Shown piece by piece: positions 1 through 5,289 of a DNA stretch of 5,289 nt. The notes beneath the pieces were generated by a model that worked only from the letters and a program-made list of their open reading frames with translations, was not told the origin of the DNA and did not search any database. The position numbers were made by a program, and so were the translations under genes. Origin of the DNA: Asaia bogorensis (GTDB lineage: Bacteria; Pseudomonadota; Alphaproteobacteria; Acetobacterales; Acetobacteraceae); NCBI GenBank assembly GCA_945874515.1, contig CAMCHA010000211.1, positions 1-5,289 on the forward strand, given 5' to 3'. Numbering within the stretch: the first letter of the stretch is position 1; each line of letters begins with the position of its first letter.

Positions 1-855
1 GCCTATCGGCTGGATCAGGCCGGGGCAGTGCTGGACAAGCGCGAAAGCAAATCGGGCATCCTGTCCGTGAAGCCCGGCGGCTTTCCTGATGAATTGCGCA
101 AAATTTCCGGGGATTGGCTGGAAGCCGGCGAAAAGCTGGTGGTGATTTCTGGCATGGCCGGTAGCAAGCAGGGCTGGGCGGAAGCGCCTTATCTGGCCTG
201 CCCCGCAACAGTGACAGACATTGCCCGTGCAACCCTGCCTGTACCCTTCCCGGCCACGCGGGTGCGCCTGGTGCCGGGCCTGAAGGCGCGCGATGCCGAT
301 GGTGTGCCGGAAGTGATGCGTGGGGAGGAAACGCAAATCCTGGGCGTCCTGGAACGGCTGCCCGAACAGGAGGCAACGCTGTGTCTGCCCGGCAGCCATT
401 CCAAATGGGTGCGGGTGCGTGCCGGGCAGATCCTTGATTTCTCTACCCATATGACGGGCGAGGTCTTCGCCGCCCTTTCCGCCCACACGATCCTGGCGCG
501 CAGCCTGCATCGCGGCGCGGCGCATCATGCGGGCGCCTTTGCGCGCGGCTTGGATCGCGCGCGGCAGGGTGGCGGCTTGTTGCATCAGCTTTTCGGCCTG
601 CGCAGCCTTTCGCTGTTTGATGCCATGCCGCAACTGGAAGCGGCTTCCTATCTTTCGGGCCTGTTGATTGGGCATGAGGTTGCATCGGCCCTGGAAGCGG
701 GTGTGGCGCCGCCGGTGCATATCATCGGCGCTGCGGCGCTGACCCAGCGTTACAGTGCGGCATTGGCGGCGTCTGGTGTGCCGAGTGTCGTGGAAGAAGA
801 AGATGCGGCCGCTGCGGGGCTTTTTCGGATTGGTGCGGTGATCGAAGCCGCGTGA
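1..855 (+). CDS. dgoK: 2-dehydro-3-deoxygalactonokinase, 5' end cut off by window
   Basis: Cytoplasmic sugar-acid kinase that phosphorylates 2-keto-3-deoxy-D-galactonate to the 6-phosphate in the De Ley-Doudoroff (D-galactonate) pathway; the product is then split by KDPGal aldolase. The frame is open from base 1 (AYRLDQAG...) and 284 residues are visible, ending at TGA 853-855. Compared from memory with E. coli DgoK (292 aa), about 17 N-terminal residues are missing, including the DWG-S/T-T phosphate-binding motif of the ASKHA fold. Family landmarks in the visible part are MRGEETQ (about residues 106-112), LPGSHSKW (129-136), MTGE (151-154) and SGLLIGHEVAS near the C-terminus. The first internal ATG (base 28) is not the real start, because homology begins before it. 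The next gene is 171 bp away, so an operon with it is uncertain. The family assignment is strong; the exact substrate (galactonate or another KDO-type acid) is inferred. Confidence 0.92.
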   Translation, partial: AYRLDQAGAVLDKRESKSGILSVKPGGFPDELRKISGDWLEAGEKLVVISGMAGSKQGWAEAPYLACPATVTDIARATLPVPFPATRVRLVPGLKARDADGVPEVMRGEETQILGVLERLPEQEATLCLPGSHSKWVRVRAGQILDFSTHMTGEVFAALSAHTILARSLHRGAAHHAGAFARGLDRARQGGGLLHQLFGLRSLSLFDAMPQLEAASYLSGLLIGHEVASALEAGVAPPVHIIGAAALTQRYSAALAASGVPSVVEEEDAAAAGLFRIGAVIEAA

Positions 856-1012
856 CTTAAACTGCGGTGATGATGCGCTTCATCTCGGAGGCTGTTTTCG
901 CCCAGGTGAGACTGACCAACCGCTTCGCGCTTGCTGCGCCGGACACCCAGGAAAGACGAGAATACGAAACCCATGGACAGCGCCCCGCCCTGCCGCCTAT
1001 GACGCGCGCAAC

Positions 1013-1018
1013 AAAGGA
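1013..1018 (+). promoter_or_regulatory. Ribosome binding site of the Bug-family gene
   Basis: AAAGGA lies 8 nt before the ATG at 1027. It supports that start, and the signal peptide begins at exactly this methionine. Confidence 0.7.
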
Positions 1019-1026
1019 AACTCGCC

Positions 1027-1992
1027 ATGCTGATATCCCGCCGCGCCTTGATTGCTGCCTCCGCCGCCCTGCCTTTCGCCGTCAGCGCGCAAGCCGCCTG
1101 GAGGCCATCGCGCCCCGTGACGCTGATTGTGCCCTTTGCCGCCGGGTCGGGGACCGATTCAGTCTCGCGCCTGTTGGCGAGCCTTTTGGAACAGGAATGG
1201 GGATCGCAGGTGGTGGTGGATAACCGCCCGGGTGCTAATGGCGCCATTGCCGCGGTGGCCACTGCCCGCGCCGCGCCGGATGGCCATACGGTGATGATCA
1301 CCACGAATAGCCCGCATGGCGCGACGCCCGCGCTGATGAAGCGCCCAACCTATGACGCCATCAATGATTTCACGCCGATCGGGCGGATGGGGACCTACAT
1401 CTTCGTACTCGCGGTGAATGACCAGGTGCCGGTGCGCAACCTGCAGGAGTTTCTGGCACTGGCGCGGTCCCAGCCCGGTAAGCTGACCTATGCTTCGGGC
1501 AATACAACCGGCGTTGTGGGCGGCGCGATGCTGACTTCCATCGGCAATATCCAGATGGAGCATGTGCCCTATCGTTCTACCCCGCCGGCCATGACGGATG
1601 TGATTGCGGGGCGTGTCACGGGCATTATTGTGGATGTGGCGGCTTCGCGCGGTTTTTTGCAGGAAGGCAAGATGCGTTCGCTTGGTATTACTTCCGCCAC
1701 GCGCACACCGCTTTTGCCGAATGAACCAACACTCGCCGAAGCGGGCCTGCCGGGCTTTGAATTGCTGTCCTGGATGGGGGCGGTTGGTCCGGCGCGTATG
1801 CCGCCAGAAATCGTGACGGCCTGGAACGCCGCAATGCGTAAGGTATGGGAAAGGCAGGAAACCGCTGATCGGCTGGCGAGTTTTGGGATCGAACGTGTGA
1901 CCTCCACGCCTGAGGAATTCGGCGCCTTCATCCGCAGCCAGATCGAAACCTGGGCGCGCCAGATCAAGGCAGCGGGGATCGAGCCGGAATAG
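1027..1992 (+). CDS. Bug-family (TctC-like) tripartite tricarboxylate transporter solute-binding protein
   Basis: Periplasmic binding protein of 321 aa, the usual length for the Bug/TctC family, which captures carboxylates or related small molecules for TctA/TctB-type permeases. The N-terminus has an Arg pair (SRRALI, residues 4-9), a hydrophobic stretch (about 7-21) and an AQA-A cleavage site near residues 21-24. The SRR placement resembles a Tat signal, but a Sec signal is also possible. Mature-protein landmarks are the first ligand-loop region VPFAAGSGTD (35-44), NRPGANG soon after, then APDGHT, LTYASGN and VPYRSTPPAMTDVIAGRV, which fits the family pattern VPYxGxxPAxxDxxxGxV. The C-terminus is the usual helical end. 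No TctA or TctB is in the window, so this is an orphan binding protein here, which is common in this family. Position after dgoK hints at a sugar-acid or other carboxylate ligand, but that is inference. It begins 171 bp after dgoK and ends 121 bp before the next gene. Confidence 0.93.
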   Translation: MLISRRALIAASAALPFAVSAQAAWRPSRPVTLIVPFAAGSGTDSVSRLLASLLEQEWGSQVVVDNRPGANGAIAAVATARAAPDGHTVMITTNSPHGATPALMKRPTYDAINDFTPIGRMGTYIFVLAVNDQVPVRNLQEFLALARSQPGKLTYASGNTTGVVGGAMLTSIGNIQMEHVPYRSTPPAMTDVIAGRVTGIIVDVAASRGFLQEGKMRSLGITSATRTPLLPNEPTLAEAGLPGFELLSWMGAVGPARMPPEIVTAWNAAMRKVWERQETADRLASFGIERVTSTPEEFGAFIRSQIETWARQIKAAGIEPE

Positions 1993-2007
1993 GGCGTATC
2001 AAATTTT

Positions 2008-2030
2008 GGCCATTTGCGGCAGCGCAAGCC
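2008..2030 (+). other. Bulged stem-loop after the Bug-family gene
   Basis: TTGCG (2014-2018) and CGCAA (2023-2027) pair around a GCAG loop. GGC (2008-2010) and GCC (2028-2030) extend the stem across a 3-nt bulge. It lies 15 bp after the stop codon. No T-run follows, so it is not a standard intrinsic terminator; it could protect the transcript 3' end or be chance. Confidence 0.3.
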
Positions 2031-2056
2031 TTGAAATCGCCACCTTTGCTTATCAT
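2030..2056 (+). promoter_or_regulatory. Possible heat-shock-sigma (RpoH-type) promoter for the 109-residue gene
   Basis: CTTGAAA (2030-2036) matches the -35 element of sigma-32 promoters. After 12 bases comes CTTATCAT (2049-2056), which resembles the alphaproteobacterial RpoH -10 pattern CYTATNT except at the last position. Transcription would begin near 2063, leaving a leader of about 50 nt before the ATG at 2114. A weak housekeeping promoter (TTGAAA, 14-bp spacer, TATCAT) is the alternative reading. The match was made by eye only. Confidence 0.3.
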
Positions 2057-2101
2057 TTGACCTCAAACGCCATCGAGGAAGGCTGCGCAAAGCGATCAAC
2101 C

Positions 2102-2107
2102 AAGGGG
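2102..2107 (+). promoter_or_regulatory. Ribosome binding site deciding the start of the small gene
   Basis: AAGGGG sits 6 nt before the ATG at 2114. An in-frame TTG at 2006 would lengthen the protein by 36 residues but has no such site and would place the start inside a stem-loop, so 2114 is preferred. Confidence 0.7.
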
Positions 2108-2113
2108 ATTAAT

Positions 2114-2443
2114 ATGACCATTTCCTGCAATGCTACCGCCCAAGGGCTTGAGCGTATTCTTTCGGAACTGGCCGATTCCTGCCCTTTGGAAGGCGCCCGC
2201 CTTGAAGCGGCTGCGCGTATCCTGACCGCAGCCCGCCGCGCCGCTGGCTTGCACCTTCCCGCTTCCGACGCCACCCGCGCTATTGCCGAAATCCTGCGCC
2301 ATTGGGACACAGGGGCCGTGACGGCGTTGGAATATGCCGAAACCCTGCCCGAAGCAGCTTTGGACCGCCTGTTGCGCGCCGCCCCGGCCTGGGCCGCGGC
2401 TGCGCGCCGCGCCGTCGCCGCGCCCGATCGGCACGCGGCCTGA
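2114..2443 (+). CDS. Small Ala-rich helical protein of unknown function
   Basis: A 109-residue protein that I do not recognise. It is about 29% alanine and rich in Leu, Arg and Glu, with no signal peptide and no membrane segment, so it is likely cytoplasmic and mostly helical. Two cysteines (C5, C23) lie in the N-terminal part; there is no CxxC pair. The pattern is three or four amphipathic helices broken near Pro/Gly (residues 24-27, 47-50, about 78). A central stretch, AIAEILRHWDTGAVTALEYAE, holds the only aromatic and His residues apart from a late Trp and His. The start is set by AAGGGG. It stands alone: 121 bp after the binding-protein gene, and followed 21 bp past its stop by an intrinsic terminator. 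Codon use and GC resemble its neighbours, which together with the binding site and terminator argues that it is a real gene. No function is proposed. Confidence 0.75.
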   Translation: MTISCNATAQGLERILSELADSCPLEGARLEAAARILTAARRAAGLHLPASDATRAIAEILRHWDTGAVTALEYAETLPEAALDRLLRAAPAWAAAARRAVAAPDRHAA

Positions 2444-2464
2444 CTTTTCACGCCTCCCCCATTG

Positions 2465-2504
2465 CGGCCCGGCTACCAGATGGTGGGCGGGCCGTTTTCA
2501 TTTT
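2465..2504 (+). terminator. Intrinsic (Rho-independent) terminator of the small gene
   Basis: CGGCCCG (2465-2471) pairs perfectly with CGGGCCG (2488-2494). After one G/G mismatch, the inner stem CTACC/GGTGG (one G-U pair) closes an AGAT loop. TTTT, CA and TTTT (2495-2504) follow directly. This is a textbook intrinsic terminator on the + strand. There is no matching A-run on its left, so it works in one direction only. It begins 21 bp after the stop codon at 2443 and separates the small gene from the SDR gene. Confidence 0.88.
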
Positions 2505-2534
2505 GGGCTGGTTTCCCAAAGGCGCATGCCCGCC

Positions 2535-2550
2535 TATAAGGATGCATCCT
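2535..2550 (+). promoter_or_regulatory. Possible promoter -10 box with overlapping palindromic operator
   Basis: TATAAG (2535-2540) matches five of six bases of the TATAAT consensus. The perfect 12-bp palindrome AGGATGCATCCT (2539-2550) overlaps its end and would cover the predicted start of transcription. Only a poor -35 is visible (TTTCCC, 2512-2517, 17-bp spacing). A promoter is expected here because the terminator at 2465-2504 ends upstream transcription and the SDR gene starts at 2577. A palindrome in this position is where a dimeric repressor would bind; that is inference. Confidence 0.4.
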
Positions 2551-2562
2551 GGGCCGTTGGCC

Positions 2563-2566
2563 GGAG
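2563..2566 (+). promoter_or_regulatory. Ribosome binding site of the SDR gene
   Basis: GGAG lies 10 nt before the ATG at 2577 and 13 nt before a second ATG at 2580. It favours 2577 over the in-frame ATG at 2526, which lies upstream of the likely promoter and has only a badly spaced AAAGG before it. Confidence 0.5.
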
Positions 2567-2576
2567 TTTCAGTGCC

Positions 2577-3344
2577 ATGATGGAAAAACGAAGCAAGCCG
2601 AATGAACCGCGCCGGGTGCTGCTGCTGACAGGCGCCTCCCGCGGAATTGGGCATGCCACGGTAAAGCGCTTTTCCGCCGCGGGTTGGCGCGTGATCACGG
2701 TGTCGCGGCAGCCTTTCCCGGAACAATGCCCCTGGGAAATGGGGCCTGAGGATCACATTCAGCTTGATCTGGGCGACCCCGCGCTGACTGAGACGATGAT
2801 CCCAGAAATCCGCGCGCGTTTGGCCCCGGATGGCGGCGTGCTGCATGCACTGGTGAATAATGCCGCGATTTCACCAAAGGGCGAGGGCGGGGCGCGGCTT
2901 GGCACGCTGACCATGCCGACGGATGGGTGGCTCCGCGTTCTTCAGGTGAATTTCTTCGCCCCCATTCTGCTGGCGCGGGGCTTGGTGGATGAATTGGCGC
3001 GGGCCAATGGTTCGGTGGTGAATGTCACCTCCATCGCCGGCGGGCGGGTGCATCCTTTTGCGGGTGCGGCTTATTCCACTTCCAAGGCGGCGCTGGCGGC
3101 GCTGACGCGCGAAATGGCAGCGGATTTCGCCCCGCGCGGTGTGCGCGTGAATGCGATCTCACCTGGGGAGATTGATACCTCCATCCTCTCCCCGGGGACG
3201 GATAAGATCGTGAAAGAACAAATCCCGATGCGTCGACTTGGCCGGCCCGAGGAAGTGGCCCAGGCCATTTATTTCCTGTGTACCGAGGCGTCTTCCTATG
3301 TGAATGGCGCGGAAATTCATATCAATGGTGGGCAGCACGTTTGA
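2577..3344 (+). CDS. Classical short-chain dehydrogenase/reductase (SDR), substrate unknown
   Basis: A 255-aa cytoplasmic NAD(P)(H)-dependent oxidoreductase with the normal length of classical SDRs. The Rossmann-fold motif TGASRGIG is at residues 18-25 and the structural NNAA at 94-97. The full catalytic tetrad is present: N125 (in QVNFF), S152 (in NVTSIAG), Y166 and K170 (YSTSK). A PG motif (ISPGEIDTS) and the usual C-terminal end (RLGRPEEVA, then VNGAEIHINGG) follow. Arginines after the first glycine motif (R22) and after the second strand (VSRQ) suggest NADP(H) rather than NAD(H). The frame is open further upstream (to 2334), but that part overlaps the small gene and the terminator, so 2577 is the likely start; 2580 is equally possible. 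The substrate cannot be read from the sequence; gluconate 5-dehydrogenase-like or 3-oxoacyl-ACP reductase-like roles are both possible. It is likely transcribed alone. Confidence 0.93.
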   Translation: MMEKRSKPNEPRRVLLLTGASRGIGHATVKRFSAAGWRVITVSRQPFPEQCPWEMGPEDHIQLDLGDPALTETMIPEIRARLAPDGGVLHALVNNAAISPKGEGGARLGTLTMPTDGWLRVLQVNFFAPILLARGLVDELARANGSVVNVTSIAGGRVHPFAGAAYSTSKAALAALTREMAADFAPRGVRVNAISPGEIDTSILSPGTDKIVKEQIPMRRLGRPEEVAQAIYFLCTEASSYVNGAEIHINGGQHV

Positions 3345-3345
3345 A

Positions 3346-3389
3346 GCATTTTCAAGCCAAACGGCTTGGCTTGGCGACCAGGAAAATGC
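3346..3389 (+). repeat. Intergenic palindromic element 1
   Basis: Outer arms GCATTTT (3346-3352) and AAAATGC (3383-3389) enclose a perfect 8-bp stem, CAAGCCAA (3353-3360) with TTGGCTTG (3366-3373), around an ACGGC loop. Nine bases (3374-3382) bulge on the right side. It begins one base after the SDR stop codon. No T-run follows on either strand, so it is not a typical intrinsic terminator. From memory, its shape and arm sequence resemble the GCATTTTCAAGC-type intergenic palindromes scattered through Rhizobiales and related genomes. Confidence 0.7.
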
Positions 3390-3408
3390 CACCCATTAAC
3401 AGCCAAGA

Positions 3409-3442
3409 GCATTTCAGCCGTGCGAATGCGTGGCCGAAATGC
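3409..3442 (+). repeat. Intergenic palindromic element 2
   Basis: GCATTTC (3409-3415) pairs with GAAATGC (3436-3442). After one A/C mismatch, GCCGTGC (3417-3423) pairs with GCGTGGC (3428-3434), with two G-U pairs, around a GAAT loop. This gives 14 base pairs in 15 positions. Its outer arms are nearly those of element 1, which lies 19 bp away, so the two are probably related copies. It ends 18 bp before the ABC gene start and stops just short of its ribosome binding site. Confidence 0.7.
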
Positions 3443-3445
3443 GCG

Positions 3446-3451
3446 AAGGTG
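3446..3451 (+). promoter_or_regulatory. Ribosome binding site deciding a GTG start
   Basis: AAGGTG lies 9 nt before the GTG at 3461. An in-frame TGA at 3455-3457 makes this GTG the earliest possible start, and the next ATG falls well inside the membrane domain. Confidence 0.6.
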
Positions 3452-3460
3452 TTCTGACGC

Positions 3461-5257
3461 GTGAAGCCCGCACCGCGCGCCAGCCTTGCCGCCCTTGGTC
3501 TGCTGATACCGCTACTCAAGCCTTATCTGCCGCGCGTCATTGCCGCCATCGCATCGCTTCTGCTGGCGGCTGGGCTGACACTCGCCTTGGGGCAGGGCCT
3601 TAAGCATCTGATTGATGATGGCTTCGCCGGCGGGCACGGCACCTTGGACAGTGCCGCGCTGGTGATGGGCGCTTTGATTACCGCCTTGGCCATCACCACC
3701 ACAACGCGGTTTTATCTGGTGTCCTGGTTAGGCGAACGGGTGGCTGCGGATTTGCGGCAGCGCTTTTTTGACCATGTCACCGGGCTTTCGCCCAGCTATT
3801 TCGAATCTGCGCGCATCGGCGATGTCATGTCGCGCCTGACGGCCGATATCGGCCTGCTGCAATCACTGATTGGCTCCGCCATTTCCATGGGCGTGCGCCA
3901 GGCCATCACGGGCGCCGGCGCCTTTCTGATGCTGGTGCTGACCAGTGCGAAGCTTGCGGGGTTGATTGCGCTGATCCTGCCCATGGTGGTGCTGCCGCTG
4001 GTGTTTTTTGGCCGGCGCGAAAGGCGACTTTCCAAGGCGGCACAGGAAAGGATCGGCGATCTGGCTGCGCAGGCGGAAGAAACGCTGGGCGGTATTCGTG
4101 CCATTCAGGCTTTCACGCAGGAAGATCGCGCGCGGGCGCGCTTTGCCGAGGGATCGGAAGCCGCGGTGCGTGCGGCACTCCGGCGTGTATTCTCTCGCAG
4201 CCTGCTGATCCTGGCTGTTATTCTGCTTGGCTTCGGCGCCATCACCTTCAGTCTTTGGGTGGGTGGGCGCGATGTGATTGAAGGGCGGATTTCGGGCGGC
4301 GAATTATCCGCCTTTGTCTTCTACGCCGTGCTGATGGCCTCTTCCGGCGCTACGGTCAGCGAATTATGGGGCGAAATCCAACGCGCGGCGGCAGCGGCGG
4401 ATAGGCTTGGCGAGGTCCTGGCCATTGCGCCCGCCATCGCAGCCCCCGCGAACCCTTTGCCCTTGCCACCCGCGCAAGGCCGCGTGGTGTTTGAGGGTGT
4501 CACGCTGCGCTATCCGACGCGGCCGGATACGCCGGCGCTCAGTGATTTCAGCCTGGTGGTGGAACCGGGGGAGGCGATTGCGCTGGTTGGCCCCTCGGGC
4601 GCGGGCAAGACATCGGTGCTGTCCCTACTGCTGCGCTTTTATGACCCAAGCGCGGGGCGCATCCTGCTGGATGGGGCGGAGATTACGCAGCTTGACCCGC
4701 GCGCGCTGCGGTCCCGCCTGGGGCTGGTGCCGCAGGAGCCTGTGATTTTCAGCGCCAGCATCGCCGAAAACATCCGCCTGGGCCGGCCTGATGCCACGGA
4801 TGCGGAAGTGGCAGCGGCGGCTGAGGCAGCGGCGGCAGCGGAATTCATCGCCGCCCTGCCACAGGGCTTTGCCACCGAACTTGGCACGCGTGGCGTCACG
4901 CTTTCCGGCGGGCAGCGCCAACGCTTGGCGATTGCGCGCGCCATCCTGCGCGACCCGACGGTGCTGCTACTGGATGAGGCGACCAGCGCTTTGGATGCGG
5001 AAAGCGAATTCGCTGTGCAGCAAGCGCTGGCCCGGCTATGCCAAGGGCGCACCAGCATCACGGTGGCGCATCGCCTGGCCACGGTGCGGCGTGCGGATCG
5101 GATTGTTGTGATGGATGCAGGCCGCATCATTGCGATCGGCACGCATGAGGCGTTGCTGGCCGAAGGCGGGCTTTATGCGCGGTTGGCGGCGTTGCAGTTT
5201 ACGGATGGGGAGGGGCGCGGTTTGGTGCCGTCATCCCAAAGCGCGGCGCAGAAATAA
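3461..5257 (+). CDS. MsbA-related ABC exporter, fused membrane and ATPase domains
   Basis: A 598-aa inner-membrane ABC half-transporter (subfamily B type) that should work as a dimer, pumping a lipid or hydrophobic substrate outward with ATP. The membrane domain spans about residues 20-310, with helices near 26-47, 65-90, 140-161, 164-183, 248-270 and 280-300; YFESARIGDVMSRLTAD (113-129) is the coupling region typical of type IV exporters. The ATPase domain is intact: A-loop Y351, Walker A GPSGAGKT (377-384), Q-loop Q425, signature LSGGQ (481-485), Walker B VLLLD with catalytic E506, D-loop SALD (509-512) and H-loop H537. It looks closest to the alphaproteobacterial MsbA-related group (TIGR02204 as I recall it) rather than the essential MsbA, but I cannot test that. 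It starts at GTG 3461 and ends at TAA 5255-5257. It lies 116 bp after the SDR gene, past two palindromes, and is probably transcribed separately. Substrate unknown. Confidence 0.95.
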   Translation: MKPAPRASLAALGLLIPLLKPYLPRVIAAIASLLLAAGLTLALGQGLKHLIDDGFAGGHGTLDSAALVMGALITALAITTTTRFYLVSWLGERVAADLRQRFFDHVTGLSPSYFESARIGDVMSRLTADIGLLQSLIGSAISMGVRQAITGAGAFLMLVLTSAKLAGLIALILPMVVLPLVFFGRRERRLSKAAQERIGDLAAQAEETLGGIRAIQAFTQEDRARARFAEGSEAAVRAALRRVFSRSLLILAVILLGFGAITFSLWVGGRDVIEGRISGGELSAFVFYAVLMASSGATVSELWGEIQRAAAAADRLGEVLAIAPAIAAPANPLPLPPAQGRVVFEGVTLRYPTRPDTPALSDFSLVVEPGEAIALVGPSGAGKTSVLSLLLRFYDPSAGRILLDGAEITQLDPRALRSRLGLVPQEPVIFSASIAENIRLGRPDATDAEVAAAAEAAAAAEFIAALPQGFATELGTRGVTLSGGQRQRLAIARAILRDPTVLLLDEATSALDAESEFAVQQALARLCQGRTSITVAHRLATVRRADRIVVMDAGRIIAIGTHEALLAEGGLYARLAALQFTDGEGRGLVPSSQSAAQK

Positions 5258-5262
5258 CCCAA

Positions 5263-5277
5263 CCGGCACCATGCCGG
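5263..5277 (+). other. Small stem-loop after the ABC gene
   Basis: CCGGCA (5263-5268) pairs with TGCCGG (5272-5277) around a CCA loop, five bases after the stop codon. No T-run is visible before the window ends, so a terminator cannot be claimed. Confidence 0.3.
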
Positions 5278-5289
5278 GGATCACCTCCC

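Noticed and set aside
869..884. Hairpin GATGA/TCATC after dgoK as a terminator
   Set aside because: Only five weak base pairs and no T-run follows.
973..1002. Nine-codon leader peptide (MDSAPPCRL) before the Bug gene
   Set aside because: The only purine-rich site is 18 nt away, and there is no attenuator-like pair of hairpins after it.
867..1223. Plus-strand frame of 118 codons starting between dgoK and the Bug gene
   Set aside because: Two thirds of it lie out of frame inside the Bug gene, whose signal peptide and motifs are unambiguous; no ribosome binding site before its start.
750..1304. Long minus-strand open frame (184 codons) across the dgoK-Bug junction
   Set aside because: It overlaps two well-supported + strand genes, has Ser/Ala/Arg-rich antisense-like composition, and shows no ribosome binding site or family motif; a shadow frame in GC-rich DNA.
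2334..2576. 81-residue N-terminal extension of the SDR
   Set aside because: The extension overlaps the small gene in another frame and runs through an intrinsic terminator; SDR homology begins only after 2577 and the shorter protein has normal family length.
4801..4850. GCAGCGGC-type repetition in the ABC gene
   Set aside because: It encodes the Ala-rich helix (AAAAEAAAAAEF) that is usual before the F-I-x-x-L-P segment in ABC exporters, so it is a coding low-complexity stretch rather than a repeat element.
4639..5142. Minus-strand open frame of 167 codons opposite the ATPase domain
   Set aside because: It lies fully antisense to the Walker A to H-loop region, is Ser/Arg/Ala-rich and matches no family; an antisense shadow.

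Overview
The window is GC-rich DNA, with every recognisable gene on the + strand. The mix of genes suggests an alphaproteobacterium, most likely Rhodospirillales/Acetobacteraceae (Roseomonas-like). Three things point that way: an orphan Bug/TctC-type solute-binding protein with an arginine-pair signal peptide, an MsbA-related ABC exporter of the type common in alphaproteobacteria, and intergenic GCATTTTC...GAAAATGC palindromes like those in many alphaproteobacterial genomes. This assignment is inference; no rRNA or marker gene is present.

Layout: (1) 1-855 is the 3' part of a 2-dehydro-3-deoxygalactonokinase gene (dgoK); its first ~17 codons lie off the left edge. (2) 1027-1992 encodes a secreted Bug-family (TctC) solute-binding protein. 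(3) 2114-2443 is a small, Ala-rich, soluble protein I do not recognise. It has a possible heat-shock-type promoter upstream and a convincing intrinsic terminator (2465-2504) downstream, so it looks like a single-gene unit. (4) 2577-3344 encodes a complete classical short-chain dehydrogenase/reductase (SDR). Just upstream is a TATAAG -10-like box overlapping a perfect 12-bp palindrome. (5) 3345-3460 is a spacer almost filled by two palindromic elements with related outer arms. (6) 3461-5257 encodes a full half-size ABC exporter (six-helix membrane domain plus ATPase), starting at GTG. (7) The last 32 bases hold a small stem-loop and a Shine-Dalgarno-like sequence on the minus strand.

How the genes relate: dgoK, the binding protein and the SDR could all serve uptake and oxidation of sugar acids, with DgoK phosphorylating 2-keto-3-deoxygalactonate. 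However, the spacers of 116-171 bp and the terminator argue against one operon, and neither TctA/TctB membrane partners nor the KDPGal aldolase are in view. The ABC exporter looks unrelated to sugar-acid use. No gap exceeds 300 bases. I see no tRNA, rRNA, CRISPR array, insertion sequence or phage gene. The region reads mostly as ordinary chromosome; I do not find a clear new system. The best leads are the paired palindromes, the isolated 109-residue protein and the palindrome at the SDR promoter.
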